Origin: JACDAL01 sp963849115 | GTDB lineage: Bacteria > Actinomycetota > CADDZG01 > WHSQ01 | Assembly: GCA_963849115.1 (NCBI GenBank) | Contig: CAWKGK010000009.1 | Location: forward strand, 806,001 to 870,000 | Length of the DNA stretch: 64,000 nucleotides | Reading direction: 5' to 3' | Part shown: in pieces, positions 61,700 to 64,000 of the stretch | How the letters are laid out: each line of letters begins with the position of its first letter | How positions within the stretch are numbered: position 1 is the stretch's first letter | Program-made: the position numbers and the translations under genes | Notes under the pieces: generated by a model | What the model saw: only the letters and a program-made list of their open reading frames with translations | The model's database searches: none | Told to the model about the DNA's origin: nothing

Positions 61700-61884
61700 T
61701 CACCATCCTTGCGCCGAGCCCCGCCAACAGTCTCTCTGTGGCTCGAGGGGGGGAGCACGCGACCACCGGCGCCGCTCGGGGCACCGGTCTGTCCGACACG
61801 ATCGATCACCTGCATCGCTACCTAACCTTCCTCGTCCGCCGCCACTGGGGTGGGGAATCTGAGCATCACCTTCGCGCGAACTCT

Positions 61885-61956
61885 CTGAACCAGACCTGAA
61901 CCAGTGTCGGATGAGGAATTTTGCCTCCTCTCAGGCTGGTTTCAGCTACAGTTCAG
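61885..61956 (+). promoter_or_regulatory. Two pairs of 11-bp-spaced repeats upstream of the response regulator
   Basis: CTGAA at 61885 and 61896, and TTCAG (its reverse complement) at 61941 and 61952, each pair starting 11 bases apart. Pairs of short direct repeats one helical turn apart are typical OmpR-family binding sites. The second pair ends 14 bases before a weak -10 (TATTGA, 61971), where an activator would act. Otherwise the 61700-62005 gap shows no gene. Confidence 0.55.
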
Positions 61957-62005
61957 TGTTAGTCGGCAATTATTGAGACAAGTTGAGTGACGTGATGAGG
62001 TTGTT

Positions 62006-62674
62006 ATGCGTGTCCTTGTTGTAGAGGATGAGAAGCGGCTGGCCGCGGGGCTGAAGAAGGGGCTCGAGGCCGAAGGCTTCGCAACCGATGTCGCCCTAGA
62101 CGGTACCGATGGCCTGTGGATGGCGCGAGAGCATCCCTACGACGCGCTTGTGCTCGACATCATGTTGCCGGGGGTGAACGGCTTCAAGATCTGTGCCACC
62201 CTTCGGGACGAGGGGGTCTGGACCCCCATCCTCATGCTCACCGCCAAAGACGGTGAGCTCGACGAGGCCGAGGCACTCGATACGGGCGCGGACGACTACC
62301 TGACGAAACCCTTCTCTTACATCGTGCTCGTGGCGCGCTTGCGCGCCCTGATGCGACGCGGCTCCAGCGAGCGCCCCACCGTTCTGGAAGCGGGTGATCT
62401 GCTCTTGGACCCCGGTACTCGCAGGGTCTTTCGAGGTGAGGCCGAGATCGATCTCACCGCCAGGGAGATGGCGCTGCTGGATTTCCTCATGCGCCATAAG
62501 GATGAGGTGGTGTCCAAGCGCGACATCCTCGATCACGTCTGGGACTACGACTTCGATGGTGACGCGAACATAGTCGAGGTCTACATAAGGCGTCTTCGCA
62601 ACAAGCTTGACCGGCCCTTCGAGCGCGACACGATCGAAACTCTCCGTGGAGCCGGCTACCGGTTGGCCCCCTGA
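62006..62674 (+). CDS. OmpR-family two-component response regulator
   Basis: 222 residues. The receiver domain has acidic residues E7-D8, the phospho-accepting D51 (LVLDIMLPGVNG), and Lys in DDYLTKPFSYIVL. The C-terminal winged helix (DLTAREMALLDFLMRHKDEVVSKRDILDHVWDYDFDGDANIVEVYIRRLRNKLDRP) is of the OmpR/PhoB type. It overlaps the kinase start by one base. Its own promoter carries 11-bp repeats, consistent with autoregulation. Confidence 0.95.
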   Translation: MRVLVVEDEKRLAAGLKKGLEAEGFATDVALDGTDGLWMAREHPYDALVLDIMLPGVNGFKICATLRDEGVWTPILMLTAKDGELDEAEALDTGADDYLTKPFSYIVLVARLRALMRRGSSERPTVLEAGDLLLDPGTRRVFRGEAEIDLTAREMALLDFLMRHKDEVVSKRDILDHVWDYDFDGDANIVEVYIRRLRNKLDRPFERDTIETLRGAGYRLAP

Positions 62675-64000
62675 TGAGGGCCAAGCAAGGGCTCGGCCTC
62701 ATGGACCGGGCGGTGGAGCGGTGGGGCTCGGTCCGGGTGCGCACGACCGCGCTCACCGTGATCGTCGTGGGGGCGGCACTGATTGTCGCGGGAGTAGCGA
62801 TGGTGGTGCTTCTGCGCCATAAGCTCACCGCCAACACAGGGTCGGCCGCTCGACGCCAAGCCCAGTCCATGGTGGAGGAGTTCTCTAAGACGAACGATGG
62901 GCTTATCAAGCTTCCGGCTGTCGAAAAAGAGCTGATTGAAGATGTGAATGAAGATGTAGATGAAGAGGAGTTCATTCAGGTGGTCGATGAGACCGGAAGC
63001 GTGTTGGTCTCCAGCGACAACGTAAGCGTCGAGGACACCATCATGAAGGCGGGAGTCACTCGACAAGAGATAGCCGATATCCGCCCTTACCTGAAGGGGG
63101 AGGACGGCCCCTTCCTCGCCGTAGCGGTAACCGCGGCGACCACGGATGGCGATATCGAGGTGGTAGCCGGCCGATCCCTCGAACCGGTCGTCGAATCGGT
63201 TCGAGCCGTGACCGTCCTCCTGCTGGGCGGCATTCCCCTGTTGCTGCTGGTGGTCGGGTCTGTGTCCATGCGTGTCGTGGGCCGGTCCTTGGCGCCGGTG
63301 GAGGCGATGCGCGACGAGGTCGAGAGGATCTCGAGCCGGGATCTGCACCGCCGGGTGCCCCAACCCGAGGGCGGAGACGAGATCTCGCGGCTCGCCGCCA
63401 CGATGAACGGCATGCTCGCCCGACTGGAGAGAAGCCAGGCGCGCCAGCGACGCTTCGTCTCGGACGCCTCGCATGAGTTGCGCTCTCCGGTTGCGACCAT
63501 CCGGCAGCATGCAGAGGTCGCGCTGGCCCATCCGGAGGTCTCGAAGCTGGAAGAGTTGGCCGACATCGTCCTGCACGAGAACGCTCGTTTGCAGAGTTTG
63601 GTGGAGGATCTGTTGCTTCTGTCCCATGCCGACGAGGGCACGCTGCAGCTCCGAGAACAAGCTGTTGACGTAGACGACCTGGTATTCGAGGAAGCCCAGC
63701 GGCTGCGCGCAACGACGCAGCTTCGCGTGCGCACGAGCCGGGTTTCGGCCGGACGAGTCTCCGGTGACAGGGAACAGCTCAACCGGCTGATTCGGAATCT
63801 TTCCGACAATGCGGCTCGGCACGCACGCGGCATAGTCGAGTTCTCGCTGCGGGACGGAGATGGATCGGTCTTGTTGACGGTGGACGACGACGGCCGGGGG
63901 GTAGCCCCATCTGAGCGTGAGCGGGTGTTCGAGCGCTTCGTCCGGCTCGAGGAAGGACGCGACAGGGACTCCGGGGGCACAGGGCTGGGTCTCGCCATTG
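62674..64000 (+). CDS. Sensor histidine kinase (3' end outside window)
   Basis: The window ends within the ATP-binding domain, after about 442 residues. Two membrane helices (about 25-47 and 179-200) enclose a sensor region with a highly acidic stretch (KELIEDVNEDVDEEEF). HAMP-like sequence follows (MRVVGRSLAPVEAMRDEVERISS), then H267 in SDASHELRSP, the phosphorylated histidine, and NLSDNAARHA, DDDGRGV and GGTGLGLAI of the HATPase. With the regulator it forms one two-component system; the signal is unknown, but an acidic sensor loop suggests cations or cationic peptides. Confidence 0.93.
   Translation, partial: MRAKQGLGLMDRAVERWGSVRVRTTALTVIVVGAALIVAGVAMVVLLRHKLTANTGSAARRQAQSMVEEFSKTNDGLIKLPAVEKELIEDVNEDVDEEEFIQVVDETGSVLVSSDNVSVEDTIMKAGVTRQEIADIRPYLKGEDGPFLAVAVTAATTDGDIEVVAGRSLEPVVESVRAVTVLLLGGIPLLLLVVGSVSMRVVGRSLAPVEAMRDEVERISSRDLHRRVPQPEGGDEISRLAATMNGMLARLERSQARQRRFVSDASHELRSPVATIRQHAEVALAHPEVSKLEELADIVLHENARLQSLVEDLLLLSHADEGTLQLREQAVDVDDLVFEEAQRLRATTQLRVRTSRVSAGRVSGDREQLNRLIRNLSDNAARHARGIVEFSLRDGDGSVLLTVDDDGRGVAPSERERVFERFVRLEEGRDRDSGGTGLGLAI

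Noticed and set aside
1..64000. tRNA genes, rRNA genes, CRISPR arrays, prophage or transposase genes
   Set aside because: Looked for tRNA arms, repeat-spacer periodicity and transposase or integrase motifs; none found by eye. A tRNA scan would be decisive.

Overview
The window is 64 kb of high-GC chromosome, densely packed with genes and probably from an actinomycetote (Actinomycetota), possibly an uncultivated or deep-branching one. The evidence is a mycothiol-dependent maleylpyruvate isomerase-type protein, DUF2630, DUF2330 and DUF222/HNH proteins, an actinobacterial-type LexA box (TCGAAC-N4-GTTCGA), frequent GTG and TTG starts, and many ATGA stop/start overlaps. No rRNA, tRNA, CRISPR array, prophage or insertion sequence was recognised. 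Family calls come from reading motifs; no database search was run.

Layout. 0-9.6 kb: a partial secreted Calx-beta protein, then rpsA, coaE, a HAD hydrolase, an amidase, uvrB and a secreted M6-like metalloprotease. 9.6-13.6 kb: an internally deleted class V aminotransferase pseudogene, a DUF2330-cupredoxin-LysE-AlkA run and a DksA/TraR zinc-finger protein. 13.6-16.7 kb: an SDR-TetR pair with a FadR-like operator, a VOC protein and AzlCD. 16.7-23.5 kb: an MFS carrier and a myo-inositol catabolic run iolC-iolD-iolA-iolB. 23.6-26.3 kb: a peroxiredoxin, a MarR regulator, a truncated DUF6069 remnant and small proteins. 26.3-29.4 kb: an overlapping minus-strand cassette of two serine hydrolases and an ATP-grasp protein. 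29.5-31.4 kb: a VOC gene, a truncated VOC gene abutting a frameshifted DUF222/HNH gene, and that gene's LexA-controlled promoter.

31.5-37.2 kb: an unrecognised membrane-protein pair, a TetR regulator, a nitrilase-family amidohydrolase, a Tat-type polyamine-binding-like lipoprotein and a nitroreductase. 37.2-40.3 kb (minus strand): ECF sigma factor, MGMT and aldo/keto reductase overlapping as one operon, a second MGMT and a beta-carbonic anhydrase. 40.4-50.9 kb: LtrA, a 5'-3' exonuclease, a MetE-like protein, a DinB-fold protein, a HAD dehalogenase, DUF2630, AlkB and the large helicase Lhr. 50.9-58.1 kb: an alkaline phosphatase-superfamily lipoprotein, a chromate transporter and a four-gene catabolic operon (ring-cleaving VOC protein, acyl-CoA ligase, citryl-CoA lyase-like protein, GNAT). 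58.2-64 kb: a methyltransferase, a membrane protein, a PepSY protein with its terminator, a lipoprotein, and a two-component system whose kinase runs off the window.

Themes. DNA repair, especially of alkylation damage, recurs: uvrB, alkA, two MGMTs, alkB, exonuclease, lhr and an SOS promoter. Five VOC-fold genes and one VOC fragment are scattered through the window. Three genes look decayed by deletion or truncation and one by frameshift. The most promising unexplained unit is the ATP-grasp/two-esterase cassette; the best-supported regulatory observation is the SOS box filling the spacer of the DUF222/HNH promoter.
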